The notes below the pieces were generated by a model. The model ran no database searches. It saw nothing but the letters and a program-made list of their open reading frames with translations, and was not told where the DNA came from. This document shows positions 5,931 through 12,042 of a stretch of DNA of 23,243 nucleotides, piece after piece. Origin of the DNA: a virus; IMG/VR virus record IMGVR_UViG_3300009161_000243, positions 1 to 23,243 of that record. One strand, given 5' to 3'. Both the position numbers and the translations under genes were made by a program. Position 1 is the first letter of the stretch, and each line of letters starts with the position of its first letter.

Positions 5931-6443
5931 ATGGGAACACAACAAATAAAATGGACGGCAATTGCGGAATGCAACGGCATCTACTACATCTCGAATCACG
6001 GGCAAGTCAAGAGCTACAAGTATGGGAAAGAACGAATTTTGAAACGAGTAATAACTCCTAAAGGTTATTGGAAAATTGATATTTGGCTCAATGGCAAGTC
6101 AAGATCAATAACAATTCACAAATTGGTGGCATTAGCATTTGTATCAAATCCTGACAATAAACCACAAGTAAACCACAAAGATGGAGACAAATTAAATAAT
6201 GACTTTACAAACCTTGAATGGGTGACTCCTCAGGAAAATATACAACACGCTTGGCAAAATGGTTTATGCGAGTCGTCAAGATTGGCAATAATTCAATACC
6301 AATCAAAACCCGTAATTGACTGTACAACTGGGAAAAAATATAATTCATTAAAATTGGCTTGTATTGATATTGGTGAACCATATAGTCGGCATCAAAAAAG
6401 ACATTTCATAAAATCAAAACTTCAAAGATTTTTTTACTTATGA
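5931..6443 (+). CDS. NUMOD4/HNH homing-type endonuclease
   Basis: 170 residues with three parts. A NUMOD4 DNA-binding motif lies at about 8-30 (W-T-A-I then G-I-Y-Y-I-S-N-H-G-Q-V-K-S). The HNH core lies at about 62-107 (H63, V-N-H-K-D-G at 80-85, N89/N90, N-L-E-W-V-T-P-Q-E-N at 94-103). A NUMOD1-like segment follows at about 127-147. These are free-standing nicking or cutting enzymes that spread their own gene. It stands between a promoter/leader and the replication initiator, and its stop overlaps the initiator ATG (ATGA). Its A-rich codons differ from most neighbours, which suggests transfer. An A-rich stretch precedes the ATG; bases 3-11 of the gene can pair with the upstream hairpin loop. 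Confidence 0.88.
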   Translation: MGTQQIKWTAIAECNGIYYISNHGQVKSYKYGKERILKRVITPKGYWKIDIWLNGKSRSITIHKLVALAFVSNPDNKPQVNHKDGDKLNNDFTNLEWVTPQENIQHAWQNGLCESSRLAIIQYQSKPVIDCTTGKKYNSLKLACIDIGEPYSRHQKRHFIKSKLQRFFYL

Positions 6444-7063
6444 GCAAAGATCCGGCATTCTTATTTTATTCATCCGATTTCTTGACGGGTACTTTGCTGA
6501 TGTCAATGGAACAAAAAGGAAAGTTCATCACCTTGCTTTGTATCCAGCATCAAAAAGGTCATATGTCAGAACGAGATATGTTGCAGATATGCGGAATATA
6601 TGATGAAGATATCTTTGATAAATTCCAAAAGGATTCAGATGGCAAGTTCTTCAATGAGAGATTAAAGGAAGAAATTGACAAACGAAAATCCTATTCAGAG
6701 TCAAGACGAAATAATCGTAAAAAGAAAGATGATATGATTATCATATCTGATACATATGTTCAACATATGGAAAATGAAAATGAAAATGAAAATCAAATTA
6801 TAGAAAAGAAGGTATCAAGATTTGAAAAACCATCCATCCTTGAACTTAAAACCTATATGACGGAAATCGGAATGGCTGATGTATCCGAGAAGTGGTTTGA
6901 CTACTACGAATCCAACGGATGGCTTGTAGGTAAAAACAAAATGAAGAACTGGAAAGCAGCGGTTCGGACTTGGAAAAATAATAATCTTTCAAATAATGTG
7001 ACATCTCCACAAATAATCAACAGAAAAGTATTTAATTTGCAGGACTATGACTCAAGAACTTGA
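6440..7063 (+). CDS. DUF1376-like replication initiation protein
   Basis: 207 residues. The N-terminal domain (about 4-95) has the DUF1376-like pattern D-P-A-F-L-F-Y-S-S-D-F-L-T-G-T, E-Q-K-G-K-F-I-T-L-L-C, then YSESRRNNRKKK. A low-complexity linker (ENENENEN near 111-118) follows. The C-terminal domain (about 128-180) has the E-K-W-F-D-Y-Y-E-S-N-G-W and KNWKAAVRTWKNN blocks seen in phage replisome organisers. Such proteins bind the origin and load the helicase, encoded here by the next gene. It overlaps the HNH stop by four bases and the helicase start by 17. The linker DNA carries a palindrome and a hexamer repeat. Confidence 0.75.
   Translation: MSKDPAFLFYSSDFLTGTLLMSMEQKGKFITLLCIQHQKGHMSERDMLQICGIYDEDIFDKFQKDSDGKFFNERLKEEIDKRKSYSESRRNNRKKKDDMIIISDTYVQHMENENENENQIIEKKVSRFEKPSILELKTYMTEIGMADVSEKWFDYYESNGWLVGKNKMKNWKAAVRTWKNNNLSNNVTSPQIINRKVFNLQDYDSRT
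6731..6747. repeat. 17-bp palindrome in replication gene linker
   Basis: GATATGAT (6731-6738) and ATCATATC (6740-6747) are perfect reverse complements around one base. Two CATATG sites follow at 6753-6758 and 6765-6770. It lies in the part of the initiator gene that codes for the flexible linker. Confidence 0.8.
6770..6793 (+). repeat. hexamer tandem repeat (GAAAAT)4
   Basis: Four exact copies of GAAAAT encode Glu-Asn four times in the linker of the replication initiator. The unit keeps the frame, so copy number changes would only change linker length. The A/T-rich DNA here might also ease strand opening. Confidence 0.9.
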
Positions 7064-8285
7064 AGATTACATAATCGGTCAACTACTATTCTACGACCAA
7101 ACTCGTGCAATGTTGCCACGAATCAAATCGCAATGGTTTGAAGACAACCTGAACAAACGCATTGTCGAATCAATGTTGGAGATGTACATCAATAACGATG
7201 AGATTGATGTGCTGACTTTGGGAAAGAAGTTCAGCCGTGCTGAGATGGTGACAATCGTCAAGCTCACGCAGAATGTTTACGGGATGCCAAACATCAGCAG
7301 TCACCTTCCAGCACTTGAACACAAGTACCTGAAGAAACAATTCATTGAGAACATCACCAACTTGGATTTGACTTCGGACTTAAAAGAGATTCTCACCAAT
7401 GTTCAGACAATGGTCGACAACACCAAGTTCACAACCATCAACGATCCGGTTACGATTACCCAAGTTACCAACAAGACCGTTGATGCTATTATCGAGGCGG
7501 TGCAAAGAGGTGACAAGCTCACGGGAAGACCAACGGGATGGGCAGGACTTGACCGACTATTGGGCGGATGGAACAACGGTGATTTGATTGTTATGGCTGC
7601 ACGACCTGGTCAGGGTAAAACGGCACTCGCATTGTCGCTGATGTATGAGTTCGCAAAGATTGGTGGAAAGGGATTGTTCTTGTCACTGGAGATGAGCAAC
7701 GAGCAACTTGTCAAAAGATACTTGTCCCTGATCACCGACCTTGCCAATTGGAAGATTCGCAATGCCAACCTTCGAGAGTTTGAAGTTCAGCAACTTATTA
7801 ATTCAGCCAACAATCAGACGGTGCAATTCTATATTGATGACGATCCGAATTGCAGTATCCAACAAATCAAATCCAAAGCCAAGATTCACAAAGCGAAACA
7901 CGGACTTGAGTTGTTGGTGATTGATTACATCCAGTTAATCAAAGGAACAAAAACAAACCGAGAACAAGAGATTGCAGAAATTTCCCGAAACTTAAAATTG
8001 CTTTCTAAGGAACTAAATATCACCGTAATAGTGTTGGCACAGTTGTCACGAAAATGTGAGGAGAGAGCGGACAAGAGACCTATGCTGAGCGATATCCGTG
8101 AGAGTGGAAGTATTGAGCAAGATGCTGATGTTGTGATGTTCCCATTCCGCCCGGCATACTATTCAGGTGAGAAGCTCCAAGAAGAAGAAGCCGAACTAAT
8201 TATCGCAAAGAATCGTCACGGTGAATGCTACACAATCAAAACGACATTCATCGGTGAACGCACAATGTACGAAGAACGACTATGA
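7047..8285 (+). CDS. dnaB: DnaB-type replicative helicase
   Basis: 412 residues. An N-terminal helical domain (about 1-100) is followed by a RecA-type motor with Walker A AARPGQGKT at 184-192, the F-L-S-L-E-M-S block at 211-217, Walker B LLVIDYIQL at 289-297, a sensor-like LAQLSRKCEER near 330-340, and L-S-D-I-R-E-S-G-S-I-E-Q-D-A-D at 347-361. It unwinds DNA ahead of the phage fork as a hexamer. It is a little shorter than bacterial DnaB, mainly in the N-terminal domain. It overlaps both neighbours, in an operon with the initiator that probably loads it. No primase gene is visible. Confidence 0.93.
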   Translation: MTQELEDYIIGQLLFYDQTRAMLPRIKSQWFEDNLNKRIVESMLEMYINNDEIDVLTLGKKFSRAEMVTIVKLTQNVYGMPNISSHLPALEHKYLKKQFIENITNLDLTSDLKEILTNVQTMVDNTKFTTINDPVTITQVTNKTVDAIIEAVQRGDKLTGRPTGWAGLDRLLGGWNNGDLIVMAARPGQGKTALALSLMYEFAKIGGKGLFLSLEMSNEQLVKRYLSLITDLANWKIRNANLREFEVQQLINSANNQTVQFYIDDDPNCSIQQIKSKAKIHKAKHGLELLVIDYIQLIKGTKTNREQEIAEISRNLKLLSKELNITVIVLAQLSRKCEERADKRPMLSDIRESGSIEQDADVVMFPFRPAYYSGEKLQEEEAELIIAKNRHGECYTIKTTFIGERTMYEERL

Positions 8286-8758
8286 ACCACTACCAGGAAA
8301 CCCACATACTAAAACAAGAAGTTAAACGCCTTCGGGGTGTTATTGCCGAACTGAATCAAAAACGAATTGACGAGGTCAAGAAACTCAAAGATGAAATCAT
8401 CAATCCAAGATGCAAGATCAACGAGATAGATGCGGAATGGACTGAAGCGATGCGAGTGGTTGCAATCGTCTATGATGTCACACCCGATGCAATCTTGGAG
8501 AAGGTTCGCACTCAAAACATTATGGATGCTCGGCACTTGTTTTGCTATTTATGTAGAAAGCATTTGAAGATGACCTATCTTTCCATCGGCAAGATTCTTC
8601 ACCGTGATCACTCAACCATTATCAACTCCGTGCAAGTTTACGAATCTCTTGTGGAATATGACCGAACAACCAACAAACTATATGTCGAATCTTTATCCTT
8701 ACTGGGTTTGCATTTGCACGAAAGGTCTAAGCTCGTCAATACATATTCTCCGGTCTGA
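8282..8758 (+). CDS. stand-alone DnaA domain IV-like DNA-binding protein
   Basis: 158 residues. The N-terminal part (about 6-40) looks like a coiled coil. The part from about 52 to 125 matches the C-terminal DNA-binding domain of DnaA: Y-D-V-T-P-D-A-I-L at 64-72, A-R-H-L-F-C-Y-L-C-R near 83-92, and the signature RDHSTI at 108-113 followed by INSV. In DnaA this domain reads the DnaA box. The ATPase domain III is absent, so it should bind DNA without ATP-driven oligomerisation. It overlaps the helicase stop by four bases, so a role in origin recognition or in competing with host DnaA is likely but unproven. Confidence 0.82.
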   Translation: MNHYQETHILKQEVKRLRGVIAELNQKRIDEVKKLKDEIINPRCKINEIDAEWTEAMRVVAIVYDVTPDAILEKVRTQNIMDARHLFCYLCRKHLKMTYLSIGKILHRDHSTIINSVQVYESLVEYDRTTNKLYVESLSLLGLHLHERSKLVNTYSPV

Positions 8759-8831
8759 AGATGAGATGTTGCGTGTAAAGAAAAAATACGAAAACAATGG
8801 TTATATTTGTAGTATTGAAAAGAAAATGTGA
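8682..8831 (+). CDS. hypothetical small protein (49 aa)
   Basis: 49 residues from the ATG at 8682, overlapping the DnaA-like gene by 77 bases in another frame. The part after the overlap (RSEDEMLRVKKKYENNGYIC then SIEKKM) reads like a real alpha/beta end, and the stop overlaps the GTG start of the next gene. The long overlap makes the exact start uncertain; an ATG near 8763 would avoid it but leave only about 22 residues. Function unknown. Confidence 0.5.
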   Translation: MSNLYPYWVCICTKGLSSSIHILRSEDEMLRVKKKYENNGYICSIEKKM

Positions 8832-9337
8832 ATAAAGCGGAAATAATAGAGGAACTCTCAAGAGCTGACTGGCTTACCAAAGCCACGAGGAACATCGCCA
8901 AGAACAATGAGTTGGCAAGGGAACTCTATCAATTTTACTTTCTGACCATATTGCAAAAACCTGATGAACAAATTGAAAAAATATACAACGACGGATACAT
9001 CCAGTTTTGGACAATCCGTCTTTTGTACCTTTGTATCAACGGCAACCGGCATCCCTTTGGTGAATCTCGGATATATGATCAATACGATGTCTATGACTTG
9101 CACTTGTCTGAAGAACCCGACCTTCTTTTGGAACGGGAGGAAGATGAACGAATCGAACAAAAGCGAATCAACAAAATAAATCAAGTAACTGAAGAAGCGT
9201 ATTTCTATGAAAGGGAGTTATTCAAGTTATGGTGTTCGGGAATGTCAGCACGAGCAATCCACCGCCAAACGGATATTTCAGTCAGGGAGATATTGCGTGT
9301 AGTAAAATTAATGAAAGAAAGATGTACAACGAAATAA
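8828..9337 (+). CDS. sigma-70-like / helix-turn-helix transcription protein
   Basis: 169 residues starting at GTG (8828; GTGA overlap with the stop before). The N-terminal half has a region 2-like helix pair (ELARELYQFYFLTILQKPDE then IYNDGYIQFWTIRLLYL). The middle is acidic. The C-terminal half has YERELFKLWCSGMSARAIHRQ, in outline a region 4-like helix-turn-helix (MSARAIHRQTDISVREILRVV as two helices). This two-domain form resembles the short sigma-like proteins of Bacteroidetes phages. It may redirect host RNA polymerase to late genes, but the promoter it would read is not known. A plain DNA-binding regulator is the alternative. Confidence 0.65.
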   Translation: MNKAEIIEELSRADWLTKATRNIAKNNELARELYQFYFLTILQKPDEQIEKIYNDGYIQFWTIRLLYLCINGNRHPFGESRIYDQYDVYDLHLSEEPDLLLEREEDERIEQKRINKINQVTEEAYFYERELFKLWCSGMSARAIHRQTDISVREILRVVKLMKERCTTK

Positions 9338-9576
9338 TTGGAATTGCTTGTCTAAGCATCATCATCGTCAACTTCGGCAAACCAGCCGACCTACTCAAAC
9401 GCTATCTCTACGGAAGCGACTATTCCAAATGGAAACGAATGAAACCACTTGACTGTGCTTTTTGCTTGTCGTGGTGGCTTGGCTTGTCGTTTTTTATATA
9501 CACCTACGGATTTGTGGGTATCTTGTACGCATCCATAGCAACGGTAATTGTTGCACTACTTGAAACAAAACTATGA
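9322..9576 (+). CDS. small multi-pass membrane protein
   Basis: 84 residues from the ATG at 9322. The frame is open further upstream but that part overlaps the sigma-like gene. There are two or three hydrophobic segments (EIIGIACLSIIIVNF at 4-18, WWLGLSFFIYTYGFVGILYASIATVIVALL from about 50 on) and a central cysteine pair, C-A-F-C-L-S-W-W. The size and topology would suit a holin-like or accessory envelope protein; the cysteine pair next to two Trp is distinctive, but I cannot name the family with certainty. It sits between the sigma-like gene and small genes, with a 16-base overlap upstream. Confidence 0.7.
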   Translation: MYNEIIGIACLSIIIVNFGKPADLLKRYLYGSDYSKWKRMKPLDCAFCLSWWLGLSFFIYTYGFVGILYASIATVIVALLETKL

Positions 9577-9824
9577 TAGAATTCATCCAGTCACTTCGCC
9601 CGGCATACGAGATCTACAAAAAGACACTCGTGTTCCAATTAACGCCTGAGCAATCCGCACAACTGCAAAATGTACATCGTGAGATATTTGGTCGCAATGT
9701 TCCAAACTGCTCAACTTGTGTGATTGAATCCGTGTTCTCACTTTTAATTTGGGCAGACCAAAAAGCAATTGAGTTGGCACAACTTGCCGATGATGAGCAG
9801 AAACCAAAACGCAAACGGAAATGA
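9573..9824 (+). CDS. hypothetical protein, Cys pair and basic tail
   Basis: 83 residues. Helical N terminus (LTPEQSAQLQNVHREIFGR), a C-S-T-C motif near 46-49, a hydrophobic helix, and a basic tail (KPKRKRK). It overlaps both neighbours by four bases (ATGA). Small proteins of this kind are frequent in Bacteroidetes phages. The Cys pair might bind a metal, but there is only one pair. Function unknown. Confidence 0.7.
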   Translation: MIEFIQSLRPAYEIYKKTLVFQLTPEQSAQLQNVHREIFGRNVPNCSTCVIESVFSLLIWADQKAIELAQLADDEQKPKRKRK

Positions 9825-9847
9825 CAAACAATAAACAACAAACGGCA
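9819..9847 (+). repeat. translation-start repeat, copy 3
   Basis: 29 bases identical to 5016-5044, again placed on a start codon that overlaps the previous gene's stop. They encode MTNNKQQTA. Confidence 0.9.
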
Positions 9848-10096
9848 GTGGAGTGGTTAATTGAAGAACTTGAATACAAGGGAGATTTGCGAGAAACTCC
9901 ATCAATTAGAAAAATTCAATTAAACATTGATACATCTGATTATATGGAATTGAAAATACAAGCCAAAGAAATGGAAATTGCGGGAAAGGAAATGAGTTAC
10001 GCCGATGGTTATGCGGAAGGTTATAAACGAGCAATGGAATTAACGCAATGGGCAATATCAAACTTAATACCACCACACAATGAAAGCAATCCTTGA
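9821..10096 (+). CDS. KQQTAVEWL-type small phage protein
   Basis: 91 residues starting MTNNKQQTAVEWLIEELE. The N-terminal K-Q-Q-T-A-V-E-W-L helix is, from memory, a recurring start among small Bacteroidetes phage proteins. The rest is helical with a Tyr/Gly/Ala segment (SYADGYAEGYKRAMELTQWA). No enzyme motif or membrane segment is seen. Bases 1-27 belong to the 29-bp repeat. The gene body is more A/T-rich than the following terminase genes, suggesting it moves as a unit. Function unknown. Confidence 0.7.
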   Translation: MTNNKQQTAVEWLIEELEYKGDLRETPSIRKIQLNIDTSDYMELKIQAKEMEIAGKEMSYADGYAEGYKRAMELTQWAISNLIPPHNESNP

Positions 10097-10301
10097 ATTC
10101 AACCTTGACGAAGAACGCCATCAATTTGAAGATGCAGTTGACGGATGGAAGTGGAAATGCATCGTATCTGAACTTGATAACGAGTTGAGAACACGGACAA
10201 AGTACGCATCCGATGATACACCTGACGAAGTTGTGGATGCACTCATCAAAATGCGTGACTTCTTGCGTGAATCATTAAACGAGGAGGGATTGATACTTTG
10301 A
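10080..10301 (+). CDS. hypothetical small acidic protein
   Basis: 73 residues, acidic, starting MKAILEFNLDEERHQFEDAV with a W-K-W-K block near 23-26 and a helical end. This pattern is familiar from many small Bacteroidetes phage proteins, none with a known job. It overlaps the previous gene by 17 bases. Its last codons contain a GGAGG-type Shine-Dalgarno sequence used by the HNH gene that follows. Confidence 0.7.
   Translation: MKAILEFNLDEERHQFEDAVDGWKWKCIVSELDNELRTRTKYASDDTPDEVVDALIKMRDFLRESLNEEGLIL
10281..10287 (+). promoter_or_regulatory. Shine-Dalgarno sequence deciding a TTG start
   Basis: GAGGAGG stands about ten bases before the TTG at 10298. Strong Shine-Dalgarno sites are rare elsewhere in the window, and no ATG occurs in frame before residue 40 of the HNH protein, so this site supports the TTG start. 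Confidence 0.55.
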
Positions 10302-10561
10302 AGAAACACACCTTGACATACTTGAACCATTTCGGATATGACATTAGTGACTTCATCCCTTGTGAGGTGTGTGGCAAAACTGCCGTTGACATCCATCACC
10401 TTGAAGCTCGTGGAATGGGTGGAACAACAATGCCGGATGTGATTGAAAACCTTCAGGCATTGTGCAGAGAATGTCACACAAAGTTTGGTGATCAAAAGCA
10501 ATACAAGGAGTGGTTAAAATCACTTCACTTGCAAAAATTAAGTTCGGAAAAAAATTCGTAA
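10298..10561 (+). CDS. compact HNH endonuclease near terminase
   Basis: 87 residues with a complete zinc-ribbon HNH core: C22-x2-C25, D31-I-H33-H34, N51, C56-x2-C59-H60. The start is TTG at 10298, overlapping the previous stop and preceded by GAGGAGG. HNH proteins beside terminase genes are known to assist packaging-linked DNA cutting in several phages (HK97 gp74 type), and this gene ends 12 bases before the terminase small subunit. It could also be a general nuclease. It is distinct from the larger NUMOD-type HNH gene at 5931. Confidence 0.85.
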   Translation: MKKHTLTYLNHFGYDISDFIPCEVCGKTAVDIHHLEARGMGGTTMPDVIENLQALCRECHTKFGDQKQYKEWLKSLHLQKLSSEKNS

Positions 10562-10572
10562 TTAATTCGTAA
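10553..10572 (+). repeat. 9-bp direct repeat before terminase small subunit
   Basis: AATTCGTAA occurs at 10553-10561 and again at 10564-10572, one helical turn apart, between the HNH stop and the small terminase ATG. The first copy includes the HNH stop codon. Confidence 0.7.
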
Positions 10573-10573
10573 A

Positions 10574-10963
10574 ATGGCAACACAAGTACCAGGAAGAAAC
10601 GGAGGAACTTTGACACGACCTGACAAAGGAGAAGTGATGAATCCAAACGGCAGACCAAAGAAGCTCATCACATTGATGAAGGAAATCGGATACACCAAAA
10701 CTCAGGTGGAGGAAACGATGTTGTCTATGTTGTCACTTGGTCGAAAGGAACTGGAGAAGATAGACCGAGGGGATGAGTACACAATAATGGAACGCACAAT
10801 TGCCGGTGCATTGCTCAAAGGTCACGACAAAAACTCGTTGTTCAACTTGGAGATGTTGCTCACACGATCACAAGGCAAACCGAAAGAAACCATTGACCAA
10901 ACAATCCAATCTAAAAACTTTACAATAACTTTGAATCTTGATGAAAAAAACTTGGAGAGGTGA
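10574..10963 (+). CDS. terS: terminase small subunit (probable)
   Basis: 129 residues. The start, with GRNGGTL (7-13) and MNPNGRPKK (22-30), is the basic, Gly/Asn/Pro-rich arm seen in the small terminase or DUF5681-like proteins of Bacteroidetes phages. A helical core follows (LMKEIGYTKTQVEETMLSML then GALLKGHDKNSLFNLEMLLTR). It would bind the phage packaging site and hand DNA to the large subunit. The small HNH gene before it fits a packaging locus. The large subunit lies 2 kb further on, separated by two glycosyltransferases, which is unusual. Confidence 0.72.
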   Translation: MATQVPGRNGGTLTRPDKGEVMNPNGRPKKLITLMKEIGYTKTQVEETMLSMLSLGRKELEKIDRGDEYTIMERTIAGALLKGHDKNSLFNLEMLLTRSQGKPKETIDQTIQSKNFTITLNLDEKNLER

Positions 10964-11126
10964 GGACACATTCCCACCGTACGATGGAGAACTTAAAATC
11001 GTTGCAACCTTTGATGGCGAAATCAAACTTGCACGGTTTATTGACGATATGTGGATTGACGAAAACACAATGGCTTGGATCAATGTGATGTACTGGATGC
11101 CCATCCCAATTCTGCCCAACGAATGA
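10941..11126 (+). CDS. DUF551-like small protein
   Basis: 61 residues from the ATG at 10941, overlapping the terminase small subunit by 23 bases. It starts with a Trp and ends with VMYWMPIPILP, close to the V-T-H-W-M-P-L-P ending of DUF551 proteins, with a D-G-E-x-K-I-V-A-T-F segment before. These short phage proteins have no proven function. The stop overlaps the next ATG. Confidence 0.7.
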   Translation: MKKTWRGEDTFPPYDGELKIVATFDGEIKLARFIDDMWIDENTMAWINVMYWMPIPILPNE

Positions 11127-11302
11127 CATCACAAGACAAAGCACAAGAAATCAAAGAATCGTTCAACAACTCGTTGACGGTCAAGGATTGCTCATTGGTT
11201 GCAGTTGACCAAATTATTGAGGCGTTGTCTCATAACTCGTGGCAGAATCGCAATGAGTTGATGTTCTATTTGGAGGTCAAACAAATACTGCAAGAATTAT
11301 GA
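11123..11302 (+). CDS. hypothetical helical protein (59 aa)
   Basis: 59 residues from the ATG at 11123 (ATGA overlap with the gene before). The whole protein is helical and polar (QDKAQEIKESFNN, then NRNELMFYLEVKQILQEL). The frame is open upstream of 11123, but that part is the other strand of coding logic for the DUF551-like gene. The stop overlaps the next start. Function unknown. Confidence 0.65.
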   Translation: MTSQDKAQEIKESFNNSLTVKDCSLVAVDQIIEALSHNSWQNRNELMFYLEVKQILQEL

Positions 11303-12042
11303 GGGTTATACAATCCGGACATCTTGGTGATTTGATCTATTCACTTACGGCAACCAAGCGAGTTGCGGAGTTGCACGGTGCGGTAGATTTCCACATCGGA
11401 TTCCGTGAGCAGAATACTGTTTTAGGTCATCCAAGCGGAGGGTACTGTATGAACTTAAAATCGTACGAATACATTAAACCCTTGCTTGAGCATCAATTGT
11501 ACATTAAAAGCGTTGAGATGAACTCACACCCCGACATTGGATATAACTTCGACAAGTTCAGGAATCACGGATTGAATCTATCTGCTGGTGATTTAAGGCG
11601 GAATCACTTTCTTGTGTACCCCGAATTAATGTCTGACCTTCACGAACCTTGCATTGAAGCGACTGAACCTATCCCGTACTTTGCGGACAAGATACTTTTG
11701 AACTTCACATCTCGTTATCGCAATTATGATATCAACTATTTCCCACTCAAGGAACACAAGTGCGTTTTCTTTGGATACGAAGATGAGTACATTGCATTCA
11801 CCGATAGATGGCAGTTGGATTGTGAACTTCTCAAATGCCAAGATGCTTTGATGTTGGCAACTATTATTGGCAGTTCAAAGGCATTCATCGGAAATCAGTC
11901 AAGCACCTACGCCATTGCAGAACAAATGAAGGTAAAACGATTGCTTGAGATATGCGTTCACTCACCGAATGTCATCCCCATCAACAATGGCTTTGACTAT
12001 GTCACGAATCAAGCGTTCAATCACCTACTTAAAACTCTATGA
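11299..12042 (+). CDS. GT9/heptosyltransferase-like glycosyltransferase
   Basis: 247 residues. It begins MRVIQSGHLGDLIYSL, the G-x-x-G-D loop seen near the N terminus of heptosyltransferase (GT-B) enzymes. The second half has C-V-F-F-G-Y-E and F-I-G-N-Q-S-S-T-Y-A-I-A-E-Q near 196-209, like the nucleotide-sugar-binding side of the same fold. It should transfer a sugar, acting on the phage particle, on DNA or on host surface glycans. It is shorter than cellular heptosyltransferases (about 350). It is coupled to the neighbours by four-base overlaps and paired with the GT4-like gene. Confidence 0.75.
   Translation: MRVIQSGHLGDLIYSLTATKRVAELHGAVDFHIGFREQNTVLGHPSGGYCMNLKSYEYIKPLLEHQLYIKSVEMNSHPDIGYNFDKFRNHGLNLSAGDLRRNHFLVYPELMSDLHEPCIEATEPIPYFADKILLNFTSRYRNYDINYFPLKEHKCVFFGYEDEYIAFTDRWQLDCELLKCQDALMLATIIGSSKAFIGNQSSTYAIAEQMKVKRLLEICVHSPNVIPINNGFDYVTNQAFNHLLKTL

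Noticed and set aside
8802-8809. TATATTTG near the end of the 49-residue gene.
   Set aside because: No matching -33 element and it lies within coding sequence; it looks like chance.
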